Shown here one piece after another: positions 1 through 6,346 of a DNA stretch of 8,109 nt. Every line of letters starts with the position of its first letter. The first letter of the stretch is position 1. Source of the DNA: Gammaproteobacteria bacterium (GTDB lineage Bacteria; Pseudomonadota; Gammaproteobacteria; Immundisolibacterales; Immundisolibacteraceae); NCBI GenBank assembly GCA_003645395.1, contig QNFC01000065.1, positions 1-8,109 of the forward strand. Reading direction: 5' to 3'. Below the pieces are notes generated by a model that was not told where the DNA came from, ran no database searches, and saw only the letters and a program-made list of their open reading frames with translations. The translations under genes were made by a program, and so were the position numbers.

Positions 1-2
1 CT

Positions 3-929
3 CAGCCAAACGATACTGTTTTTGCCGGCAGAACCGATACCTCTCGTGCGGAGGTGTTGGAACTGGCAGCGGAATACAACGCCTACCTCGAGGCGATAAG
101 TAAAAAGCAGCAGGATGTTTTTGATGATATCCCAAGCGATGACACTAATAGTGCCCCACACATCCCGAGTGAAAATAGACAACTTCGATTACTGGCAGCT
201 CGGAGTGAAATTGATGTCGACTCCCAACAACCCGTCATTGCCACACCTCGATATCGCCCTGACCAGGGGCACCGTGGTCACCGTATCGGCTTACGCTATG
301 GCAATGATGACTCAGACCAGTACCTTCAATTCGATTTCCGCTGGGCCTATCATGACTTATACGACCCCTCCAGCGGCTTTCTCAAAGGCGCCCAGTTAGA
401 GTTTTTTCAGCCTGCTTTCCGTCACTACACCGGAGACAATGTTTTTAAACTTGAATCGCTAAATTTCGCCAATATTATTTCAGCTCCGGCACGCAGCTAC
501 TTCATCAAGCCGTTTTCATGGGAGGCCTCCGCCGCGTTAAAGCGTTACCGCTTTGATGACGACGATCGTCCCTTAACCGGGGACGTTAAAGCAGGTGCCG
601 GGGTCAGCTATCAGCTCAGCGACCATGCAGCCGCATCAATTTTTGCCAACACTCAACTAACCGTTAGCAATGAGTTCGACCACGATATTGCACTGGCATT
701 GGGCGGTAGAGCTGAACTTATATATACGATCAGTGATGATTTGCACGCTGGTTTACACACCCGGGTAATGCAGTATTTCGAAGGAATTACTCAAACCTCA
801 TACGAATATGGCGGCACGCTAAGGTTTAGTCTCAGGACAAATAGCGCTCTGTTGGTCAAATTTTCAGAAAACAGAGAATTCGGTGGCTCATTCTTTACAA
901 GCCAGCTTTCATGGCAGTTATATTTTTAA
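3..929 (+). CDS. DUF4105 / Lnb N-terminal periplasmic domain family protein, C-terminal part (5' truncated by window edge)
   Basis: The reading frame is open from base 3 to a TAA at 927-929 (308 visible residues), so the gene begins outside the window. The GTG at 54 is an internal codon, not a convincing start. The stretch around HRGHRIGLRYG, the RWAYHDLYDPSSGFLKGAQL segment and the following LESL...FIKPFSWEAS segment resemble the conserved C-terminal half of bacterial DUF4105 proteins, whose N-terminal half is a periplasmic cysteine-peptidase-like domain. The visible C-terminal region shows about twelve amphipathic stretches of alternating residues separated by polar turns. It ends in SQLSWQLYF, with aromatic or aliphatic residues at alternating positions and a terminal Phe, as in the BAM recognition signal of outer-membrane barrels. 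I infer an outer-membrane barrel with the catalytic-type domain on the periplasmic side; the substrate is unknown. It is convergent with the slyB-like gene 63 bp away, and no clear terminator lies between them. Family call fairly confident; barrel topology is inference. Confidence 0.78.
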   Translation, partial: QPNDTVFAGRTDTSRAEVLELAAEYNAYLEAISKKQQDVFDDIPSDDTNSAPHIPSENRQLRLLAARSEIDVDSQQPVIATPRYRPDQGHRGHRIGLRYGNDDSDQYLQFDFRWAYHDLYDPSSGFLKGAQLEFFQPAFRHYTGDNVFKLESLNFANIISAPARSYFIKPFSWEASAALKRYRFDDDDRPLTGDVKAGAGVSYQLSDHAAASIFANTQLTVSNEFDHDIALALGGRAELIYTISDDLHAGLHTRVMQYFEGITQTSYEYGGTLRFSLRTNSALLVKFSENREFGGSFFTSQLSWQLYF

Positions 930-992
930 CGTTTACTCTGACCCACCAGGTCGTATTCAACCAGGCCCCAGACTCAATTAACCGGCAAACCG

Positions 993-1451
993 TTATTGAG
1001 CAACACGCGTAGTACCGCTCACTGTCATCACTCGAATTCGGTCCCCCGCATGGAAAACTTCAGCCGGATCGAATTCCTGGACGATTGCAAGCAGTCCGCC
1101 TGATTGCTCCAGCCGAATCACTAATTCCACACCCTGAGTGCGGGTAATCGCCTCCTCCGCCGCGCTACCCGCCATGCCACCAACGACTGCGCCCAAAACA
1201 GTGGCAATCGCCGCTCCCTTGCCCCCACCGATCGTGCTCCCGGCAATGCCGCCAACTGCCGCGCCGGTGACCGATCCGATCGGAGTTTTGGTGCCCTCTA
1301 TCTGTACCAGGCGAACATCTTCAACAACTCCGTACTGCACCTGTTGAACAGCACGGGCCTCATCTCGAGAATAGGTCGACCCAGACAGGTTTGACTGACA
1401 GCCACTCAAAATCAGAAGAAGTGGCACCAGATAAGCTCGGTTGATTTTCAA
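993..1451 (-). CDS. slyB: SlyB-like outer membrane lipoprotein with glycine zipper
   Basis: This is a small envelope lipoprotein of the SlyB/Pcp family (E. coli SlyB is 155 residues; 152 here). From the TTG start the protein begins MKINRAYLVPLLLILSGC. That is a basic n-region, a short hydrophobic core and the lipobox LSGC, with Cys18 as the lipidated residue. Gln at +2 fits Lol sorting to the outer membrane. Next come the SlyB-typical S-R-D-E-A-R-A-V-Q-Q-V-Q-Y-G segment and V-R-x-V-Q-I-E-G. A glycine-rich two-helix zipper follows at about residues 58-100 (GAAVGGIAGSTIGGGKG, then GAVVGGMAG). The family ending T-Q-G-V-E-L-x-I-R and a short beta-rich tail complete it. A GTG at 1466 would add five residues but has no ribosome binding site, whereas GGAGGT sits 7 nt before the TTG. 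The gene lies 28 bp after recQ on the same strand, so co-transcription is likely. In enterobacteria slyB is PhoP-regulated and stabilises the outer membrane; no PhoP box is visible here. Confidence 0.9.
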   Translation of the reverse strand: MKINRAYLVPLLLILSGCQSNLSGSTYSRDEARAVQQVQYGVVEDVRLVQIEGTKTPIGSVTGAAVGGIAGSTIGGGKGAAIATVLGAVVGGMAGSAAEEAITRTQGVELVIRLEQSGGLLAIVQEFDPAEVFHAGDRIRVMTVSGTTRVAQ

Positions 1452-1458
1452 AATCGAA

Positions 1459-1464
1459 ACCTCC
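1459..1464 (-). promoter_or_regulatory. Ribosome binding site of the slyB-like gene (decides TTG start)
   Basis: On the minus strand GGAGGT lies 7 nt upstream of the TTG at 1451-1449. This is a near-perfect Shine-Dalgarno at optimal spacing. The in-frame GTG at 1466-1464 overlaps this motif and has no purine-rich element of its own, so the motif argues for the TTG start. Confidence 0.75.
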
Positions 1465-1479
1465 ACGGTTGATTGCCGA

Positions 1480-3606
1480 TCATAACGAAGCCTGCACGCA
1501 TTTCAACACCCCATAATCATACTGCTCGTCAAAGGCTTCAAAAACCGGTTTCAAACGGCCGTTCTCTTCACCTGCCATCGACTCGATCATCAACACAATC
1601 TGGTCGTATTCGCGGCTGGGCAGCCTGGTGACTTCCAGCACTTCTAACAGACCCACCCCAATGGCGTCAGCAAGGTGGCTGTAGACAGTGCTCGGTTGGG
1701 TTTCACGCTGCCGGGCGATCTCCTCCACGGATGAGCCGTTCTGATAGGCCATCAAGGTTTCATTAACGGTATCGCTAAGACGGTTGTCGAGCAACTCGCT
1801 CAGCGGGAACTTCCCAATTTCGGCGATAAATTGCTGCCCATAGCGCTGCAGCTTCTGTTCGCCAACGCCGGATATCTGTCGCAGCTCGGCCGCCTTGTTG
1901 GGACGGATTCTGATCATCTCCTGCAGGGTTGCATCGTGAAAGATAACGTAAGGCGGCACGCCAAATTCTGCGGCAAGCTCGGTTCTGAGCGCCCGCAACG
2001 CTTCCCACAACGGCTCATCCTGCGGACGTACGGTGTTCTTCTGTTTTCTGTCGCGGGTGGGTTTCTCTTCTTTGGTCTGTTTTCTCAAGTCGAGGGTCTG
2101 CTCACCCCTTAATAGGGGTCGACATTTTTCGGTGATGCGCAGAGCGCCGAAACCTTCAGAATCGATGGTGATGTAACCCAGGGCAATAAGCTGTCGGAAC
2201 ACGGTTCTCCATTCGCTTTGCGCCAGCTCCGTGCCCACGCCGAACGTACTTAGCTGGTCATGGCCATTTTGTTGCACACGCCCTTCAGACTTGCCGAGCA
2301 ATATATCAATAAGGTAGTTAACCCCAAACCGCTGACCGCTTCGATAGGCCGTTGATAACGCTTTTTGCGCGGCGACTGTACCGTCCCATTTTTCCGGCGG
2401 GCGCAGGCAGTTATCGCAATTGCCACAAGCTGCAGCGGACTCTTCCTCAAAATACTCCAGCAGCGCATGACGACGGCAGCTGATGACTTCACACAGCCCG
2501 AGCATCGATTCGAGTTTCTGGTGCTCTACCCGCTTGTGGGCCTCGTCGGCGGTTGAATCCTGCATAAACTGGCGCAGGGTCAACACATCCTGCAGGCCAT
2601 AGGCCATCCAGGCGCTAGCCGGTTCACCATCGCGCCCAGCACGGCCAGTTTCCTGATAATACGCCTCGATGCTTTTCGGCAAACTCAAGTGGGCGACAAA
2701 ACGCACATCGGGTTTATCGATGCCCATTCCAAAAGCAATGGTGGCGACAATAATCACCCCCTCTTCACGCAAAAAGCGCTGCTGATTCCGCTGGCGAACC
2801 TGTTGCGACAGGCCAGCGTGATACGGCAGCGCCACCCTGCCCTGGTCGCTCAACCAGTCGGCAATGGCCTCTACTTTTTTGCGCGACAGACAGTAGACAA
2901 TGCCGGCATCGTTAGGGTGGTTGTCGCTGATAAACCGCCAGAGTCGCTGCTTGGGGTTGTTACCCTCAGAGATGGCGTAGGTGATGTTGGGCCGGTCGAA
3001 GCTATTGATGAAAACCTGCGCCTGCTCAAGCTGCAACTGGCTAACAATTTCATCGCGGGTACGCTGGTCGGCGGTGGCGGTGAGGGCGATCCGTGGAGTT
3101 TGTGGAAAACGTTCGTGGAGTATTTTTAACTGTTGGTATTCGACTCGAAAATCGTGCCCCCATTGTGAAACACAATGAGCCTCATCGATTGCAAAAAGAG
3201 ATAACTCGCAGCGCTCCAGTAACGCCAGCATACGGGGATTGAGCAGTCGCTCTGGAGCCACGTAGAGTAAATCGATCTGGCTATTCACGAGTCGTTGCTC
3301 GATTTCGTTTGCTTCGCCGGCAGCCAGGCTGGAATTAAGAAAAGCAGCGCTCACCCCCAACTGCCGCAGCGCATCGACCTGGTCCTGCATCAGCGCGATC
3401 AGCGGTGATACGATGATCGCCACGCCGTTAAGCATCAGCGCCGGAACCTGATAGCAAAGCGACTTACCACCACCGGTGGGCATCAGCACAAAAGCGTCGT
3501 TGCCGTCGATAAGCTGCTCGATCACCGCTGCCTGGGAGTGGCGAAAGTTGTCGTAACCAAAGGTAGACTGAAGAATCTGCTGGGCGCGAGTCATACCGTC
3601 GTTCAT
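1480..3606 (-). CDS. recQ: ATP-dependent DNA helicase RecQ
   Basis: RecQ is a 3'-5' superfamily 2 DNA helicase acting in recombinational repair and restart of stalled forks. All diagnostic elements are present in order. Motif 0 is FGYDNFR...Q (residues 16-25). Walker A is PTGGGKS with Lys48. Motif Ia is VSPLIALMQDQV. The DEAH box is 141-144, followed by the aromatic-rich loop CVSQWGHDFR. Motif III is ALTATAD, motif IV is GIVYCLSRKK, motif V is ATIAFGMGIDKPDVRFV, and motif VI is YYQETGRAGRDG. The zinc module uses Cys377, Cys394, Cys397 and Cys400. A winged-helix RQC domain follows (about 405-500), then a charged linker and an HRDC domain (about 529-598, with FGVPPYVIFHDATL). The protein has 708 residues against about 609 in E. 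coli. The extra C-terminal 100 residues carry a helix-turn-helix-like block (NGSSVEEIARQRETQPSTVYSHL, about 623-645). The ATG at 3606 gives a normal N-terminus; its ribosome binding site is weak. The slyB-like gene follows closely. Confidence 0.97.
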   Translation of the reverse strand: MNDGMTRAQQILQSTFGYDNFRHSQAAVIEQLIDGNDAFVLMPTGGGKSLCYQVPALMLNGVAIIVSPLIALMQDQVDALRQLGVSAAFLNSSLAAGEANEIEQRLVNSQIDLLYVAPERLLNPRMLALLERCELSLFAIDEAHCVSQWGHDFRVEYQQLKILHERFPQTPRIALTATADQRTRDEIVSQLQLEQAQVFINSFDRPNITYAISEGNNPKQRLWRFISDNHPNDAGIVYCLSRKKVEAIADWLSDQGRVALPYHAGLSQQVRQRNQQRFLREEGVIIVATIAFGMGIDKPDVRFVAHLSLPKSIEAYYQETGRAGRDGEPASAWMAYGLQDVLTLRQFMQDSTADEAHKRVEHQKLESMLGLCEVISCRRHALLEYFEEESAAACGNCDNCLRPPEKWDGTVAAQKALSTAYRSGQRFGVNYLIDILLGKSEGRVQQNGHDQLSTFGVGTELAQSEWRTVFRQLIALGYITIDSEGFGALRITEKCRPLLRGEQTLDLRKQTKEEKPTRDRKQKNTVRPQDEPLWEALRALRTELAAEFGVPPYVIFHDATLQEMIRIRPNKAAELRQISGVGEQKLQRYGQQFIAEIGKFPLSELLDNRLSDTVNETLMAYQNGSSVEEIARQRETQPSTVYSHLADAIGVGLLEVLEVTRLPSREYDQIVLMIESMAGEENGRLKPVFEAFDEQYDYGVLKCVQASL

Positions 3607-3654
3607 GAAGAGGTTCCGTTATTGCGATTGAGTGGACTCGAATAGAGCATGGGA

Positions 3655-3684
3655 ATTATCATCCATACGCCCGGATGGAAGTAA
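3655..3684 (-). promoter_or_regulatory. Weak candidate promoter for recQ
   Basis: On the minus strand GATAAT (3660-3655) is a fair -10 element about 50 bp upstream of the recQ ATG. The corresponding -35 position reads TTACTT with an 18-bp spacer, a poor match. The spacer carries a short inverted repeat, CATCC (3660-3664) and GGATG (3673-3677), which could be an operator or chance. The promoter of recQ and slyB should lie in this 109-bp stretch because a terminator closes the gene upstream, but the exact position is uncertain. Confidence 0.25.
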
Positions 3685-3715
3685 CTCCAGCCACATTAAC
3701 GTTTAAAAAACAGGC

Positions 3716-3753
3716 AAAAAAAAGGGCTGGCAAATAGCTGCCAGCCCTTTTTT
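3716..3753 (-). terminator. Rho-independent terminator of the DapA-family gene (bidirectional in form)
   Basis: A perfect 9-bp stem, GGGCTGGCA (3724-3732) with TGCCAGCCC (3739-3747), closes a 6-nt loop. It is flanked by eight A on the left (3716-3723) and six T on the right (3748-3753). Read on the minus strand it follows the DapA-family stop codon by 15 nt and ends in eight U, so it is a strong intrinsic terminator for that gene. It also insulates recQ from upstream transcription. The + strand orientation is equally good in form, but no + strand gene needs it. Confidence 0.93.
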
Positions 3754-3768
3754 GCTTAGGGAATCGAC

Positions 3769-4737
3769 CTAGGTAATACCAAGATCCTTCAACTTGCCCC
3801 GCAGTTCGTCCGCCTCACCAGCAGGCAAATCTTTTAACGGCGGCAATATGCGCCCACCGTTCAGGCCAATCGCATCAAACCAGACCTTAATGCTGGCAAC
3901 AGTACCGGCATAGGTAGCCGTCTGGATAATTTTCCATAACAACACGTCTTCAAACAGCAACCGAATATCGGCCAGCTCGGCCGACTTGTTACGTGCCTCT
4001 TCCCACTTGCCCTGTGCGGCAAGGGCACGATACTCATCGACGATATAACGCTTTTTGCCGTAGAGAATATAGGAGAGCTCGCCCCAAACGCACTGGCCGC
4101 CCATCTGCAGGTCATCAAGAAAAACCGCCTCATTCGGATCAAGCACCAGAAAATCGTCGCGCAGATCACGCCGTAGCTTGAGGGTTTCTGGCCGCGGACC
4201 CGCGCCCTGTTTAACGGCAACCACGGTATCGATATCTGCCAGTCGGCGCATCAGGTCCGGCCCCAGCACTTTGCCACCTACCGGCGTGCGATAGAGACAG
4301 ATGGCTAGATCAGTTTTTGCGGTGAGATAATCAAACCAGTCAAAAATCTCATCGTCGGTACGCAGCTGCACAACCGGGTTAATCACCTCGGCCCCTTCAT
4401 ACCCCATCTCACCGACAGCCTGCATTTTTTCCACCGCAGTGTGAACGCAGGGGTCGAGAATAATGGTCCAGAGCGGGATTTTCCCCAGCCCGGCATCGGC
4501 CACGACTTCGTGAAACCGAATCCACTGGGTTGGGGTCAGATTCCAGCCCTCGGCAAAAAACCCGCCAACCACCAGGCCGTTAATGCCCATATCAATGAAA
4601 GCAGCGATGTTCTCGCGCAGCTGGCCTTCGTCGATCTCCAGTTTGTCATTCACTGGCGAGATCGGGCACATGTAAAAACCCTTGATCTTCTCCGTTGCCC
4701 AGGATTTAGCTTCACTTCTTGTATATTCCAGACCCAT
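3769..4737 (-). CDS. DapA/NAL superfamily class I aldolase or dehydratase, not DHDPS proper
   Basis: This 322-residue protein is a TIM-barrel enzyme of the dihydrodipicolinate synthase/N-acetylneuraminate lyase superfamily, which forms a Schiff base between an active-site lysine and a 2-oxo acid. Lys176 in TVVAVKQGAG is the expected Schiff-base lysine, and Tyr149 in CLYRTP is the expected catalytic tyrosine. The spacing of 27 residues matches the family (28 in E. coli DapA). The early G-T-T-G-E motif that carries the DHDPS proton-relay threonines reads G59-F-F-A-E63 here. The arginine that binds the second carboxylate of aspartate semialdehyde, normally five residues after the tyrosine, is Gly. 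There is also an N-terminal extension of roughly 15 residues. The true substrate is therefore probably not aspartate semialdehyde; a sugar-acid or other 2-oxo acid aldolase or dehydratase is possible. The ATG at 4737 has GAGGG 7 nt upstream. The gene is apparently monocistronic, with its own terminator and a 394-bp upstream gap. Confidence 0.88.
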   Translation of the reverse strand: MGLEYTRSEAKSWATEKIKGFYMCPISPVNDKLEIDEGQLRENIAAFIDMGINGLVVGGFFAEGWNLTPTQWIRFHEVVADAGLGKIPLWTIILDPCVHTAVEKMQAVGEMGYEGAEVINPVVQLRTDDEIFDWFDYLTAKTDLAICLYRTPVGGKVLGPDLMRRLADIDTVVAVKQGAGPRPETLKLRRDLRDDFLVLDPNEAVFLDDLQMGGQCVWGELSYILYGKKRYIVDEYRALAAQGKWEEARNKSAELADIRLLFEDVLLWKIIQTATYAGTVASIKVWFDAIGLNGGRILPPLKDLPAGEADELRGKLKDLGIT

Positions 4738-4789
4738 TGTCTATCCCTCTTAACTTAAAATGCGAAATCATTACCGCAAAAAACTGCGT

Positions 4790-4800
4790 TGACTCAGTCA
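4790..4800. promoter_or_regulatory. 11-bp perfect palindrome, candidate operator
   Basis: TGACTCAGTCA is a perfect inverted repeat around a central base. It lies about 53 bp upstream of the DapA-family start codon, between the hairpin at 4801-4822 and the gene. Genes of this enzyme family are often controlled by dimeric regulators binding short palindromes, so an operator is plausible. No regulator gene is in view and no second copy was seen. Confidence 0.3.
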
Positions 4801-4822
4801 CCTCGCCCACTTTGGGCAGAGG
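4801..4822 (-). other. Hairpin in the 5' region of the DapA-family gene
   Basis: CCTC-GCCCA (4801-4809) pairs with TGGGC-GAGG (4813-4822) around a 3-nt loop, giving nine base pairs with one bulged A at 4818. On the minus strand it sits just downstream of a TATACT candidate -10, so it would lie at or near the 5' end of the transcript. It is not followed directly by a U tract, so I do not call it a terminator. A 5' stabilising structure or a protein site are alternatives. Confidence 0.35.
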
Positions 4823-4827
4823 CGGTC

Positions 4828-4833
4828 AGTATA
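4828..4833 (-). promoter_or_regulatory. Candidate -10 element of the DapA-family gene
   Basis: TATACT on the minus strand is one mismatch from the sigma-70 consensus -10 and lies about 90 bp upstream of the start codon. The expected -35 position (near 4851-4856) has no good hexamer, so if real it may need an activator. Confidence 0.25.
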
Positions 4834-4913
4834 CTTACCGAGCGGTCGTTTGCACTACTTGAATACGGACGACTCTGCGTACAACCGGCAATACTGCGGT
4901 GCATCCTCTGGAC

Positions 4914-5072
4914 TTAGTTGAATCCTATGAACAGGCTTATCACCGGGCTATCGCTGTACTGATCGACAACAACCAGTCCACTCACCAGCAGGATAATCGC
5001 GACCTCCGCGGCCAGCAATCGCGCAGAGACTGGCGCCAAAAGAGCCAATCCACAGAACAAGGTTCCCGGCAC
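4914..5072 (-). other. Short hydrophobic reading frame, possible small membrane protein or gene remnant
   Basis: Between the binding-protein stop and the DapA-family upstream region, the minus strand carries an open stretch from a TGA at 5099-5097 to a TAA at 4916-4914. From a GTG at 5072 it encodes 52 residues. The peptide has two hydrophobic blocks, GTLFCGLALLAPVSA and AAEVAIILLVSGLVVV, and a polar tail DQYSDSP followed by SLFIGFN. Codon third positions lean to G/C as in the neighbouring genes. There is no ribosome binding site before the GTG or the in-frame TTG codons, and I recognise no family. Another minus-strand frame over the same bases reads LELKAFSRLLDRAGNLVLWIG. A frameshifted remnant of a membrane protein gene is therefore possible, as is chance. 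The rest of the 394-bp gap contains only the regulatory candidates listed separately. Confidence 0.25.
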
Positions 5073-5131
5073 GATCCAACAGGCGCGAAAAGGCCTTCAG
5101 TTCCAGCCTTGGCCGGGGTTAATCAGCCTCG

Positions 5132-6343
5132 CTAGCGCTCCAACCAGGGTTTCAGCGGGTAGATGATCGGACTCTCCCTGCGCTCTATGGGCAGCACCAG
5201 TAAGCGATAACCATTCTGCCGTTGCATGACAAAAGTCTTTTTGGCCAGCTGTTTGCCGCTGTCGTCAACACGGTAACGGCCAAGCACGGAGCTAAATTTC
5301 ATCTCTCGCAACTGATCGCGGACCAGGTTATGGTCCAGAGAATCAGCCAGCCGTACCGCCGCTTCCAGAACCTGCCCCGCCGCATAACCATAGGCTGCAT
5401 GGGCGCCGGCATTTCGTCCGGTCATTTCCTTGTAGCGGAATGAAAAATCGTAAGACATGGGCACATGGCCACTGCGCATCCATGACACGACACCCAGTAT
5501 CCCGTCAGCATCGGCTCCCAGTGCTTCGCCGAACTCTACCAGGGCCGGTCCAACCGTAAAGGCAAGTGCATTGGGAGAGAAGTTCTGGCGCCTGGCCTCG
5601 CGGACAAAAGCAATCGAATCCTGCAGATAGGTACCACCAATGACCAGGTCAGGGCGAGTCGCCTTGATGCGCGTGACCAGCTCGGTAAAATCCGTGTTGT
5701 CCTCCGGGTACTCTTCATCGAAGACAATTTTCATTCCCACTGCGGCTGCCTGGGTACGGACACCACGGGCGACCTCACGGGGAAAGTCGCTTCCGGCATA
5801 AGCCAGTGCGATAGTGGTGAGGCCCGCATTGCCAGCCGACTCGATCAACAGGTCCATATACCGATCAGCCGGGGTGTCAACCTGGAAAATATTCCGGTAA
5901 CCGCGTGACCAGATATCCGTAGCTGCCGCGCTGCCAGAGACCATCGGAAAGTTGTAGCGCTCGGCAACATCACTGGCCGCCAGGGTGACATCGGACGCGT
6001 AGGGGCCGATCAGCAGGTCCACCTCGTCATCGCTGATCAGGCGCTCATAGAGCTGGGCGCTGGTGGCCGGATCTGATTTGTCATCGTAGGATACGATTTC
6101 GACCTCCCGGCCCAGCAATGCGCCACGGGCATTGACATCATGTGCCCACATTTTGAGCCCTGCCAGCAGATTACTGCCCGGGGCGGCATAGGCACCGGTG
6201 AGCGAGGCAGTCACCCCCACCCTGATCGGTTCGGCGGCGAACGCACCTTGTGTCACCAGTTGGGCACTCGCTATCGCCAGTGCGAGAAAGAAGCTCCGCC
6301 TGGCCATCATCGACAAACTCTGTATTTGATTCATAATGACCAT
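5132..6343 (-). CDS. ABC transporter substrate-binding protein, LivK-like type I periplasmic binding protein
   Basis: This 403-residue protein belongs to the branched-chain amino acid/amide-type binding proteins (Peripla_BP_6). It has an N-terminal export signal with RRSFFLALAIASAQL, and a probable cleavage after A-F-A at residue 36. The twin arginine followed by S-F-F-L resembles a Tat motif, but Sec export is equally possible. The mature part starts with the family hallmark IRVGVTASLTGAYAAPG. It continues with G-L-K-M-W-x-x-D-V-N-A-R-G, the D-D-K-S-D-P segment, LIGPYASDVTLAASDVAE, and the second-lobe AAYGYAAGQVLEAAV. It ends in YPLKPW, common in this family. It should bind a small ligand in the cleft between two lobes; the ligand cannot be read from sequence. 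The ATG at 6343 is 3 bp after the mlaA stop, so translation is probably coupled; the ATG at 6334 is an alternative. No permease or ATPase gene follows. Confidence 0.92.
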   Translation of the reverse strand: MVIMNQIQSLSMMARRSFFLALAIASAQLVTQGAFAAEPIRVGVTASLTGAYAAPGSNLLAGLKMWAHDVNARGALLGREVEIVSYDDKSDPATSAQLYERLISDDEVDLLIGPYASDVTLAASDVAERYNFPMVSGSAAATDIWSRGYRNIFQVDTPADRYMDLLIESAGNAGLTTIALAYAGSDFPREVARGVRTQAAAVGMKIVFDEEYPEDNTDFTELVTRIKATRPDLVIGGTYLQDSIAFVREARRQNFSPNALAFTVGPALVEFGEALGADADGILGVVSWMRSGHVPMSYDFSFRYKEMTGRNAGAHAAYGYAAGQVLEAAVRLADSLDHNLVRDQLREMKFSSVLGRYRVDDSGKQLAKKTFVMQRQNGYRLLVLPIERRESPIIYPLKPWLER

Positions 6344-6346
6344 AAT

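Noticed and set aside
54..56. GTG as start of the leftmost gene
   Set aside because: The frame is open upstream to the window edge with plausible coding sequence, and the DUF4105 family needs a long N-terminal domain; the gene is truncated, not short.
945..965. Direct repeat ACCAGG twice, 15 bp apart, between the convergent genes
   Set aside because: A six-base repeat in a 63-bp gap is expected by chance, and there is no hairpin or other mobile-element signature.
2689..3129. 146-codon + strand open frame inside recQ
   Set aside because: It is fully antisense to the conserved helicase domains of recQ, has no recognisable motifs and no ribosome binding site; a shadow frame.
5085..5122. Possible terminator after the binding-protein gene (AAGGC pairing with GCCTT, then TT)
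   Set aside because: The stem is only five base pairs with an 11-nt loop and no real U tract, and it competes with other pairings of the same bases.
4899..5135. 78-codon + strand open frame in the gap before the binding-protein gene
   Set aside because: The peptide is very rich in Gln, Arg and Asp with no motif, and it is the complement of a hydrophobic minus-strand frame, a typical shadow pattern. No ribosome binding site was seen.
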